Below are positions 1-4,490 of a stretch of 5,986 nt of DNA, piece after piece (the stretch's first letter is position 1; each line of letters opens with the position of its first letter). The notes beneath the pieces were generated by a model, which was not told the origin of the DNA, did not search any database, and saw only the letters and a program-made list of their open reading frames with translations. A program made the translations under genes and the position numbers. Source of the DNA: Candidatus Woesearchaeota archaeon (GTDB taxonomy: Archaea > Nanobdellota > Nanobdellia > Woesearchaeales > DSVV01); NCBI GenBank assembly GCA_016215305.1, contig JACRKI010000149.1:1-5986 (forward strand), written 5' to 3'.

Positions 1-362
1 CTGTTTGGCTTTGCCTGCTCTTTTCTTCGAACATCTGCAACCAATAATTGTCTGTCATATTCGAGGAACGTGGTTTTCAACGCTGCACTATTTGTATGCG
101 CAACAAGTGCTCTCGCAATTGCAAGCCGCGCTGCATCTGCCTGACTCGTCGCGCCGCCGCCCATTGCTTTCACATCAATATCAACATCCTGCGCAAGCTT
201 GTCTGCCAAGAGTAACGGTTCCATCATTCGCATGCGAACCATTTCTGGCATCACTGAGGAAAGGATTTTATTATTGAAAAGAACAGTTCCTTTTCCCGGA
301 CGAAGTGTCGCGCGCGCAATCGCACGTTTTCTTTTTCCTGAAGTCTGTATTGTTTTACTCAT
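1..362 (-). CDS. rps9: Small ribosomal subunit protein uS9 (S9), C-terminus cut by window edge
   Basis: Reading the minus strand from the ATG at 362-360 gives about 120 codons without a stop, running off the left edge. The product begins MSKTIQTSGKRKRAIARATL, then PGKG, VMPEMVRMRMMEPLLLADK, a GGGATSQADAARLAIARAL block and LEYDRQLLVADVRRKE. These are hallmark uS9 segments. S9 binds the 16S rRNA head, and its C-terminal tail reaches toward the P-site tRNA; that tail (normally ending in a basic KSYR-like motif) lies outside the window. The start overlaps the L13 stop as ATGA (362-359), which suggests translational coupling. A GGTGA ribosome-binding site lies inside the end of L13 at 373-369, six bases from the ATG. 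Identification is firm; only the last dozen or so residues are missing. Confidence 0.95.
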   Translation of the reverse strand, partial: MSKTIQTSGKRKRAIARATLRPGKGTVLFNNKILSSVMPEMVRMRMMEPLLLADKLAQDVDIDVKAMGGGATSQADAARLAIARALVAHTNSAALKTTFLEYDRQLLVADVRRKEQAKPN

Positions 363-535
363 TGTGATTCACCAACTCGTTTTGCACCGAGTGCTTTGGA
401 AATTTCCCTGATCTGAATATATTTCAAATTTGGCACATCGGAAATCTGCGCATTTTCAAGTGTGATTGCTTTCTGATCCTGAAATTCAATTGGAACACCA
501 ATATAACACATAATTCTCTGATACGCAGATTTGCC
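359..535 (-). pseudogene. rpl13: uL13 C-terminal part, in frame after the internal TAA
   Basis: Directly after the TAA at 538-536, the same frame continues GKSAYQRIMCYIGVPIEF and runs 58 codons to a TGA at 361-359. This matches the conserved uL13 segment after the LPHK motif (GK.A..R...Y.G.P) and a plausible C-terminus ending KALGAKRVGESQ. Joined with the upstream part, the gene would be 145 codons counting the TAA, a normal archaeal length, and no frameshift is needed. The segment has no start codon or ribosome-binding site of its own near its 5' end, so it is not an independent gene. It also holds the GGTGA site for S9 (373-369), and its TGA overlaps the S9 ATG. Preservation of this tail argues for a recent mutation, a base-calling error or readthrough rather than an old pseudogene. 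Confidence 0.85.
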
Positions 536-793
536 TTATGGCTGCTTGTGCGGCAACATCCCCCTTATCATTCGTCTCACTAAGCGGTCTGGTTGTCTGT
601 GATAAAACGGACCAGTTGCCCACGTTCCAATAGATCGTTTTCGTTTGTACTCATTCAAGATATGCTCTTTGCTTCCTGTAATAAATGCTTTTTCACAGTT
701 TACAATAGCAATTTCTTCGCCGAGCAATGCCTGCTTTGCTGCAAACGTCGCAAAACGACCGACAATGAGATTTGTTGCGTCAATTATTATCAT
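536..793 (-). CDS. rpl13: Large ribosomal subunit protein uL13, N-terminal 85 codons ended by in-frame TAA
   Basis: The ATG at 793-791 opens a protein starting MIIIDATNLIVGRFATFAAK, with the usual uL13 features: VNCEKAFITGSK near residues 32-42, RKRSIGTWATGPFYHRQPDR near 51-70, and the signature RRMIRGMLPHKQP at 73-85. The frame then meets TAA at 538-536. Archaeal uL13 is usually about 140-155 residues, and the missing 58 or so continue in the same frame directly after the TAA (see 359-535). The stop sits where relatives typically have a residue between the LPHKxP and GK motifs. L13 binds 23S rRNA early in large-subunit assembly and is essential. The start is 4 bases after the L18e TGA, so the two are co-transcribed. 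The break is probably a sequence error or a point mutation; readthrough is possible but unsupported here. Confidence 0.9.
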   Translation of the reverse strand: MIIIDATNLIVGRFATFAAKQALLGEEIAIVNCEKAFITGSKEHILNEYKRKRSIGTWATGPFYHRQPDRLVRRMIRGMLPHKQP

Positions 794-797
794 GTTC

Positions 798-1157
798 TCA
801 ACCTATAATGCGCACTTCTTTCCCTTTTGGATTCTTTTCGAGAAGCTCCAACAAGGATTGCGCTTTTCCTTTTGCATTTTCAATCTTTTCTTTTGCTTCT
901 CTTGAGAAGCGATATGCCGCGATGGTGATTGGCTGTGTTAATTCCCCTGCTGCAAGCACTTTGCCTGGAACAACTACCACTTCATTCTTTTGCGCATACC
1001 GATTGATCTTGGAAAGATTCACAATACATCGCTTTGCAGTACTTCCTGCAAGCTCTGCTGCAATGACTTTCCACACGCCGACTCCTTCTTTTGCAGAGGT
1101 ATGCCTGAGCGTTTCAATCAGTTTTTGCAATTCTGGATTTGCTTTTTTTTCATACAT
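798..1157 (-). CDS. rpl18e: Large ribosomal subunit protein eL18 (L18e)
   Basis: The product is 119 residues, beginning MYEKKANPELQKLIETLRH and containing VWKVIAAELAG near residues 28-38, VNLSKINRYA near 47-56, VVVPGKVLAAGELTQPITIA near 61-80 and a lysine-rich tail ending GKEVRIIG. This is the archaeal/eukaryotic L18e family of the L15-like fold, normally 115-125 residues. It binds 23S rRNA in the large subunit. An in-frame ATG 11 codons upstream (1190-1188) would give 130 residues, but that ATG lies inside a conserved RNA hairpin whose sister copy upstream of S13 carries the same ATG out of frame. I therefore place the start at 1157. The gene heads the L18e-L13-S9 group; its TGA stop is 4 bases before L13. 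No ribosome-binding site lies between the hairpin and the ATG; the AAGGAG at 1210-1205 is on the far side of the hairpin. Confidence 0.95.
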   Translation of the reverse strand: MYEKKANPELQKLIETLRHTSAKEGVGVWKVIAAELAGSTAKRCIVNLSKINRYAQKNEVVVVPGKVLAAGELTQPITIAAYRFSREAKEKIENAKGKAQSLLELLEKNPKGKEVRIIG

Positions 1158-1218
1158 AAAAAAATTCCCACATTCGTGCTTCGCACTCATGGAGAATTTT
1201 TCAACTCCTTATTTTGTG
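1158..1218 (-). promoter_or_regulatory. Structured 5' leader of L18e: Shine-Dalgarno, hairpin, start codon
   Basis: Read on the minus strand: CACAAAA (1218-1212), AAGGAG (1210-1205), TTG, then a hairpin at 1201-1160, two Us and the L18e ATG. The outer stem AAAAATTCTC pairs with GGGAATTTTT (one G-U pair). After a single bulged U come CAT/ATG pairs, a symmetric tandem GA/GA step, and an apical stem GTGC/GCAC closed by GAA. With the hairpin folded, the GGAG core is about 5 nt (3+2) from the ATG, a normal spacing; unfolded it is 47 nt away. A sister copy lies upstream of S13 (3864-3930). The structure is read from sequence; regulatory function is inferred. Confidence 0.7.
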
Positions 1219-1248
1219 TTTATTTATTCTTTTTTTTCTGTTTTTGTG

Positions 1249-1281
1249 AAATTTTTCAGATTCTGTGAACGTGAAAAATTT
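1249..1281. repeat. AT-rich inverted repeat, 10-bp stem
   Basis: AAATTTTTCA (1249-1258) is the exact reverse complement of TGAAAAATTT (1272-1281), with a 13-base loop. It lies in the AT-rich stretch upstream of the L18e leader. The minus strand here also has A/T runs that could contain the L18e promoter, but I see no TATA box clear enough to call. Confidence 0.55.
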
Positions 1282-1297
1282 TATTTTGACAATAAAA

Positions 1298-1414
1298 AAT
1301 CCCAATCGAAGCAAGCTCCGGGGTATTTACTTGACGAGGGATTCATTTCGAAATTCCATTAATAATTAAAATTGCGGAATTTCGTAATGCATTACGAAGC
1401 TTTGCTTCGAAATG
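1298..1414. repeat. Three abutting inverted repeats (stem-loop array)
   Basis: Three potential stem-loops follow each other with no bases between them. The first (1298-1343) has an AATCCC/GGGATT foot and an imperfect inner stem CGAAG/CTCCG around a CAAG loop. The second (1344-1389) pairs CATTtCGAAATTCC with GGAATTTCGtAATG, 13 of 14 positions. The third (1390-1414) pairs CATTaCGAAGC with GCTTCGaAATG around TTT, 10 of 11 positions. The arms are related (CATTWCGAA recurs), so alternative pairings exist: 1344-1352 also pairs perfectly with 1406-1414, and 1381-1398 is a perfect 18-bp palindrome. No coding potential is seen. They could be REP-like or MITE-like elements, or part of an RNA downstream of the tRNA. 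Confidence 0.7.
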
Positions 1415-1421
1415 TTTAAGC

Positions 1422-1476
1422 CTCGAACTGGGTTCGATAATCGCAGCAAGCTGCGGGGTATCAGACCCAGTTCGAG
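1422..1476. repeat. Long inverted repeat just downstream of tRNA-Leu
   Basis: CTCGAACTGGGT (1422-1433) and ACCCAGTTCGAG (1465-1476) form a perfect 12-bp stem. Inside are a GATA/TATC pairing and a perfect inner stem CGCAG/CTGCG with a CAAG loop (1442-1455). It begins 9 bases past the tRNA 3' end on the minus strand. It could help 3' processing or termination of the tRNA-containing transcript, but no strong U-run follows, and its inner core is shared with 1304-1326, which favours a repeated element. Confidence 0.7.
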
Positions 1477-1484
1477 CAATGAAA

Positions 1485-1570
1485 TGAGGAGGACGTGATT
1501 CGAACACGCGCACCCACTAAGGGACTAGCCCCTCAAGCTAGCGCATTTGACCAGGCTCTGCCACCTCCTC
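1485..1570 (-). tRNA. tRNA-Leu (anticodon GAG)
   Basis: The minus strand folds as a class II tRNA of 86 nt. The acceptor stem GAGGAGG (1570-1564) pairs with CCTCCTC (1492-1486), with discriminator A at 1485. The D arm carries GCAG and the invariant GG. The anticodon stem CTAGC/GCTAG is perfect around loop TTGAGGG, giving anticodon GAG (1534-1532), which reads CUC and CUU leucine codons. A long variable arm with a CCC/GGG stem is typical of tRNA-Leu. The T arm is GCGTG-TTCGAAT-CACGT with a terminal G-T pair. No CCA is encoded and no intron is seen. A tRNA-Leu between rpoD and rpl18e is a conserved arrangement in several archaea, which supports the call. Confidence 0.96.
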
Positions 1571-1592
1571 ATTAGAGAGGAACCTGTTCCAT

Positions 1593-1612
1593 GAACTGTA
1601 CTATTGCAGTTC
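1593..1612 (-). other. Small inverted repeat spanning the rpoD stop codon
   Basis: GAACTG and CAGTTC (1612-1607 and 1598-1593 on the minus strand) form a perfect 6-bp stem whose 8-base loop contains the rpoD TAG. It is followed by GGAACAGGTTCC, another short palindrome, then the tRNA. It may mark a processing point between the mRNA and tRNA-Leu, but short stems like this arise by chance. Confidence 0.35.
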
Positions 1613-2383
1613 TTTTACTGCACCTTCCAAGGCATCAAGCTCTTCATCAAAGAGCTCAATTGCTTTCTGCACCATTGCTTTTGCGTCAAGCTGCCCCCAT
1701 GCTTCCACATGAAAGATGATGTTCTTGTCGTTATATTCGACTTTGATCACCTCATCATTGACTCCATCCACTGCATCGACGAGATTGTTATCCAAGATTG
1801 CTGCTTTGTCGATCTTGCCGCTCTTGTCGAAAATTTGTGCTGGATACAAATGCTTGACACTTTCCAATTGATCACTTTTTGGATTGATCGTGAGTGTTGG
1901 TTCGTAGCTGTACCAAACATGGCCTGCACTCCATTTTGTATGTTCCTTTCCTTTGCCGAGGATTGCAGTCGCACTCAATTCCAATTCCTGTCCTTTGAGC
2001 AAGATGCAAATCGGCATTTCCGGATATACTGGAACAATTTTTGAGTCTTTTCCTTTCAACGCAGACGCATACACGGTGCATGGTCCTTTTGCTTTCAACG
2101 TAAAAATTGCTTCGCACGCTGCTGCTCCATCATCTTCTGGACCTTTTTTCACGCGATATGATTTCAAGTCAGTAGTCAGTGGAATTAATCCTAAACGATG
2201 CGCGACTGTTTCGTCGTACATCGCGGAACTGTTTTTTGTAAACTCCACATCTTCAATTGCCATTGTTGGCACTTCCTGCATCATAAATCTGCGCAGTGTA
2301 TTTGCATACGCTGGTGTTGTGCCTCTCACCATGAAAGACATGGACAACTTGTCCTTTGCTTTTTCTAAGATGCGAATTTCCAT
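1601..2383 (-). CDS. rpoD: DNA-directed RNA polymerase subunit D (RpoD/Rpo3)
   Basis: This 260-residue protein matches the archaeal Rpo3 family, equivalent to eukaryotic Rpb3 and the bacterial alpha N-terminal domain, which pairs with subunit L to seed polymerase assembly. Visible motifs are NTLRRFMMQEVPTMAIEDVEF (residues 28-48), the family's dimerisation-domain signature; HRLGLIPL (62-69); and GKEHTKWSAGHVWY (145-158) in the inserted domain. A C-terminal half with FHVEAWG and a long helix completes the dimerisation domain. Some archaeal homologues carry a cysteine-rich [4Fe-4S] domain after the HLYP region; here HLYP (178-181) is followed by a lysine/aspartate-rich stretch with no cysteines, so this is the cluster-free form. 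It starts 9 bases after the S11 stop with a weak GGA site; the tRNA gene follows 30 bases downstream. Confidence 0.97.
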   Translation of the reverse strand: MEIRILEKAKDKLSMSFMVRGTTPAYANTLRRFMMQEVPTMAIEDVEFTKNSSAMYDETVAHRLGLIPLTTDLKSYRVKKGPEDDGAAACEAIFTLKAKGPCTVYASALKGKDSKIVPVYPEMPICILLKGQELELSATAILGKGKEHTKWSAGHVWYSYEPTLTINPKSDQLESVKHLYPAQIFDKSGKIDKAAILDNNLVDAVDGVNDEVIKVEYNDKNIIFHVEAWGQLDAKAMVQKAIELFDEELDALEGAVKELQ

Positions 2384-2392
2384 TTTCTTTTC

Positions 2393-2830
2393 CTATACTC
2401 GGCGTCCTCTCTTTCCACCTTTCTTTCGACAGGTATCATGAGGAACTGGAGTAACATCTTGAATAATCCCAATGCGAAGACCCATTCTTGAAAGCGCACG
2501 AACTGCTGCCTGCGCTCCTGGTCCTGGATTGTGCGGCCCATTATGTCCGCCTGGTGCCTTAATCTTGACGTGAATTGCGTTGATTCCTTTTTCAAACGCA
2601 ACCTCTGCTGCTTTTTTTGCCGCAGCCATTGCTGCTGTTGGCGAACTTTCCATTCTGTGCGCTTTGACGACTTGACCACCGCTTGTTCGCGCAATTGATT
2701 CTGAACCTGTGATATCCGTAATATGAATAATTGTGTTGTTGTAGGATGAATAGATATGACAAATTCCCCATCGAAGCGGTCCTCTTCGCCTTTCCATTTG
2801 CGGTTGTTCTACAACTTCTTGTTCTGCCAT
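2393..2830 (-). CDS. rps11: Small ribosomal subunit protein uS11 (S11)
   Basis: The product is 145 residues, with an archaeal-length N-terminal lead. Characteristic uS11 segments are [19 protein letters not shown] (21-39), [13 protein letters not shown] (47-59), [15 protein letters not shown] (62-76), [20 protein letters not shown] (102-121), DVTPVPHD (125-132) and a C-terminus ending GGKRGRRV. S11 sits on the 30S platform and contacts the 3' major domain of 16S rRNA near the E site. The loop [10 protein letters not shown] is somewhat different from the usual GNGxxSPGPG, but the core is intact. It lies 10 bases after S4 and 9 bases before rpoD, as in other archaea. The site upstream of the ATG is only GTGA, a partial Shine-Dalgarno, consistent with coupling to S4 translation. 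Confidence 0.97.
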   Translation of the reverse strand: MAEQEVVEQPQMERRRGPLRWGICHIYSSYNNTIIHITDITGSESIARTSGGQVVKAHRMESSPTAAMAAAKKAAEVAFEKGINAIHVKIKAPGGHNGPHNPGPGAQAAVRALSRMGLRIGIIQDVTPVPHDTCRKKGGKRGRRV

Positions 2831-2840
2831 GTTGTTTCAC

Positions 2841-3371
2841 TTACTTTTTTGGTTGTGATTTTTTCACACGTTCTGGATGATCTTCTTTGAAAAATCCTGA
2901 AGACGTCGCAAACGCAACTGTTGCTTCTTCTTCCAATGACACCAGATAACTCGGAGAACTTATTTTTTTGTCTCCCACGATGACGTGCTTGTGCGTGATC
3001 ATTTGTCGTGCTTGTTTGACTGTTGCTGCCAATCCTTTTTTCAACACAATTGTTTGCAAGCGTCTACTCATAACATCTTTTAATGTTAATCCAAGGATTT
3101 GATCAATAGTTGCTTCTGCTCCCACAAATCCATATTTTTGCAAACGCTTGATCAGATTTTGTTTTTCAAGCAACGCTTGCTTTGTGGCTGCAGTAATGAG
3201 TTTTTTCGCCTGACCCGTGAAGCTTCTTAATGTTGCTTCCATTTTCCAGATTTCTTTCTTGTTTTTGACGCCAAATTCTTTTACAATAATCTTTTCGGCA
3301 TCAATACGCGCCCGCTGCCATGGATGGCTCGGAGGGCTGTGTTTTTTTCTGATTTTTTTTGGATCTCCCAT
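2841..3371 (-). CDS. rps4: Small ribosomal subunit protein uS4 (S4)
   Basis: This 176-residue protein has the archaeal uS4 start MGDPKKIRKKHSPPSHPWQ, a long helical region, and an S4 RNA-binding domain from about residue 102 (SRRLQTIVLKKG, then ARQMITHKHVIVGDKKISSP). S4 is a primary 16S rRNA binder that starts assembly of the 5' domain. In bacteria S4 is also the repressor of the alpha operon; whether it plays that role here is unknown. It follows S13 after 9 bases (TAG, then TGATGTTCA before the ATG), with GTGAT as a partial ribosome-binding site. The lysine-rich C-terminus ends SQPKK. Length and gene order are normal. Confidence 0.97.
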   Translation of the reverse strand: MGDPKKIRKKHSPPSHPWQRARIDAEKIIVKEFGVKNKKEIWKMEATLRSFTGQAKKLITAATKQALLEKQNLIKRLQKYGFVGAEATIDQILGLTLKDVMSRRLQTIVLKKGLAATVKQARQMITHKHVIVGDKKISSPSYLVSLEEEATVAFATSSGFFKEDHPERVKKSQPKK

Positions 3372-3380
3372 TGAACATCA

Positions 3381-3863
3381 CTACTTCTTCTTGTCTTCTG
3401 CCGGCGCTTTTGCAGCCGCAGATTTCATAACGCCCACAGTTTTCCCTTTATTCTTTCTAAAGTTGGAACGCATTTTCTGACCCCTTGTTGGCAAGCCTAG
3501 CGCGTGTCTGAGTCCCCTGTAGGATTTTATTTTTTTCAATCTTCGGACATCATTATCCTGAATGAATTTAATATTTGGACCGAGAAGGTGTTGGTTTTCG
3601 CCTGTTTCATAATCTCGTTGTCTGTTCAAGAACCATGCTGGAACGCCATGCTTTGCTGGATTTGTAATGACTGCTTCTATTGCCGCAACTTCTTTATCAG
3701 ATAATTCTCCTGCCTTGCGCATAGGATTGATTTTTGCTAATGCGCACGCCATATTTGCGAAGCTGAATCCTACCCCCCTAATGCTGAGCATTGCGAAGCC
3801 AATAGGTTTACTTCCTTTCAAGTCTGTGTTTGCCACTCGAACAAGATATTTTAATTCTGCCAT
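3381..3863 (-). CDS. rps13: Small ribosomal subunit protein uS13 (S13)
   Basis: The product from the ATG at 3863 is 160 residues: MAELKYLVRVANTDLKGSKP, SIRGVGFSFA (27-36), PAWFLNRQRDYETG (75-88) typical of archaeal S13, and GLRHALGLPTRGQKMRSNF (117-135) with KTVGV, the basic segment that lines the 30S head near the P-site tRNA. A lysine/alanine-rich tail ends KKK. The frame stays open 8 codons further upstream to a GTG at 3887-3885, but those codons lie inside the leader hairpin and do not resemble S13, so 3863 is preferred. As first gene of the cluster it is preceded by the structured leader at 3864-3930; the GGAGG site is separated from the ATG by the hairpin. S4 follows 9 bases after its TAG. 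Confidence 0.96.
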   Translation of the reverse strand: MAELKYLVRVANTDLKGSKPIGFAMLSIRGVGFSFANMACALAKINPMRKAGELSDKEVAAIEAVITNPAKHGVPAWFLNRQRDYETGENQHLLGPNIKFIQDNDVRRLKKIKSYRGLRHALGLPTRGQKMRSNFRKNKGKTVGVMKSAAAKAPAEDKKK

Positions 3864-3930
3864 AAAAAAAATTCTCGCATTCGACACTTGTGTGTCTCAT
3901 GAAGAATTTTTCATCCTCCATAGTTTTGTG
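3864..3930 (-). promoter_or_regulatory. Structured 5' leader of S13: Shine-Dalgarno, hairpin, start codon
   Basis: Read on the minus strand: CACAAAA (3930-3924), GGAGG (3919-3915), ATG, then a hairpin at 3911-3867, three Us and the S13 ATG. The outer stem AAAAATTCT/AGAATTTTT is a perfect 9 bp. A small asymmetric internal loop follows, then CAT/ATG pairs, a tandem GA/GA step and an apical stem GACAC/GTGTC with an ACAA loop. Folded, GGAGG is 6 nt (3+3) from the ATG; unfolded it is 51 nt away. The scaffold is the same as upstream of L18e (1158-1218), while the apical stem differs by paired changes. Its role is inferred. Confidence 0.72.
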
Positions 3931-4057
3931 AAAATAAATTTTAAATTCCTTATCGAGAAGTTGCATCAGAAAGAGAAAAAATCATTGCGATGAATGTACT
4001 TTTCTCCCTCAGGCGCTCTTTCGAACTCGGGAATAGTGTTTTAGAAATTAGAGGTTG

Positions 4058-4065
4058 TTTATAAA
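4058..4065 (-). promoter_or_regulatory. Candidate TATA box for the S13 cluster
   Basis: TTTATAAA on the minus strand is preceded by ACAAACC, which could serve as a BRE. A start about 25-27 bases downstream (near 4034) would give an S13 leader of about 170 nt including the hairpin. A nearer AT-rich site, TTTAAAAT at 3945-3938, would put the start at the GGAGG itself. I cannot decide between them. Confidence 0.45.
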
Positions 4066-4100
4066 GGTTTGTTTCTTTTTGAAACTACTTTTTAGGAGTA

Positions 4101-4109
4101 AAATATATA
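4101..4109 (+). promoter_or_regulatory. TATA box for the plus-strand gene at 4149
   Basis: AAATATATA, inside AGTAAAATATATAAATG, is a good archaeal TATA element. A start 25-28 bases downstream falls near 4131, just before the GGAGG site at 4136-4140, leaving a leader of about 18 nt. It is divergent from the S13 promoter region. Confidence 0.6.
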
Positions 4110-4135
4110 AATGACTGAGGGGTTCTCTATTTATT

Positions 4136-4140
4136 GGAGG
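4136..4140 (+). promoter_or_regulatory. Ribosome-binding site GGAGG fixing the start at 4149
   Basis: GGAGG lies 8 bases before the ATG at 4149. A TTG start at 4134 is in frame but overlaps the site itself, so the ATG is chosen. Confidence 0.7.
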
Positions 4141-4148
4141 AAGATACT

Positions 4149-4490
4149 ATGGTTTTAACAACAGAAGAAAGAGAAACATTGAACGATCGAGTTCACAATT
4201 TATTTCAAAGAATTTCAAGAATACGAGTTCCCGGAGTATATAGAATCGCTCAATCAGAATCTTTACTACTTTATCACCCTCATGGAAAAGATGGATTTGG
4301 TAATCCGAGCCATGCGAAAGATGGAATTGAGTATGGAATTGAGTTTGATCTTGAACAAGACACTCAAAATCCTTTTTGTACAGAACAAATTACAATAAGA
4401 AGATATGGACGCACTTACCTTATTTCTGTTGATACTCCAAGTAGGATTGTTACACATGTTGACAAACTTCCCAATGATGGAGTTCCGTGA
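4149..4490 (+). CDS. Hypothetical protein, N-terminal 113 codons of a broken gene
   Basis: I do not recognise the family. From the ATG at 4149 the frame encodes 113 residues, starting MVLTTEERETLNDRVHNLF, with RVPGVYRIAQSESLLLYHP (about 31-49) and an alternating beta-like stretch TEQITIRRYGRTYLISVDTP, ending at TGA 4488-4490. No signal peptide, membrane segment or metal-binding motif is visible, so a cytoplasmic soluble protein is likely. It has its own TATA box and a strong GGAGG, and is transcribed away from the ribosomal cluster. After the TGA the same frame stays open for 63 more protein-like codons, so this is probably not the native end; the intact gene would encode about 207 residues (see 4491-4771). 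The region is more AT-rich than the ribosomal genes. Confidence 0.7.
   Translation: MVLTTEERETLNDRVHNLFQRISRIRVPGVYRIAQSESLLLYHPHGKDGFGNPSHAKDGIEYGIEFDLEQDTQNPFCTEQITIRRYGRTYLISVDTPSRIVTHVDKLPNDGVP

Noticed and set aside
772..1362. 196-codon plus-strand open frame opposite L18e
   Set aside because: It lies antisense to the clear L18e gene, has a low-complexity Phe/Ser composition typical of antisense frames, and crosses the hairpin array.
1298..1476. CRISPR array
   Set aside because: The repeats are palindromic and mutually different, there are no equal-length spacers, and only one 23-base core recurs, twice.
1953..2441. 162-codon plus-strand open frame opposite RpoD and the end of S11
   Set aside because: Antisense shadow of conserved genes with no ribosome-binding site and no recognisable motif.
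2592..2840. Minus-strand 82-codon frame overlapping S11
   Set aside because: Shadow of S11 in another frame with no independent signals.
3867..3911. Canonical kink-turn (L7Ae-type) in the leader hairpins
   Set aside because: The tandem GA step is flanked by paired bases on both sides, and there is no 3-nt bulge on one strand, so the kink-turn consensus is not met. An L7Ae site is not claimed.
3867..3911. The S13-leader hairpin plus U8 as an intrinsic terminator
   Set aside because: The hairpin and U-run lie directly before the S13 ATG with a Shine-Dalgarno on the 5' side, and the same arrangement is repeated at L18e. A leader role fits better, though premature termination there cannot be excluded.
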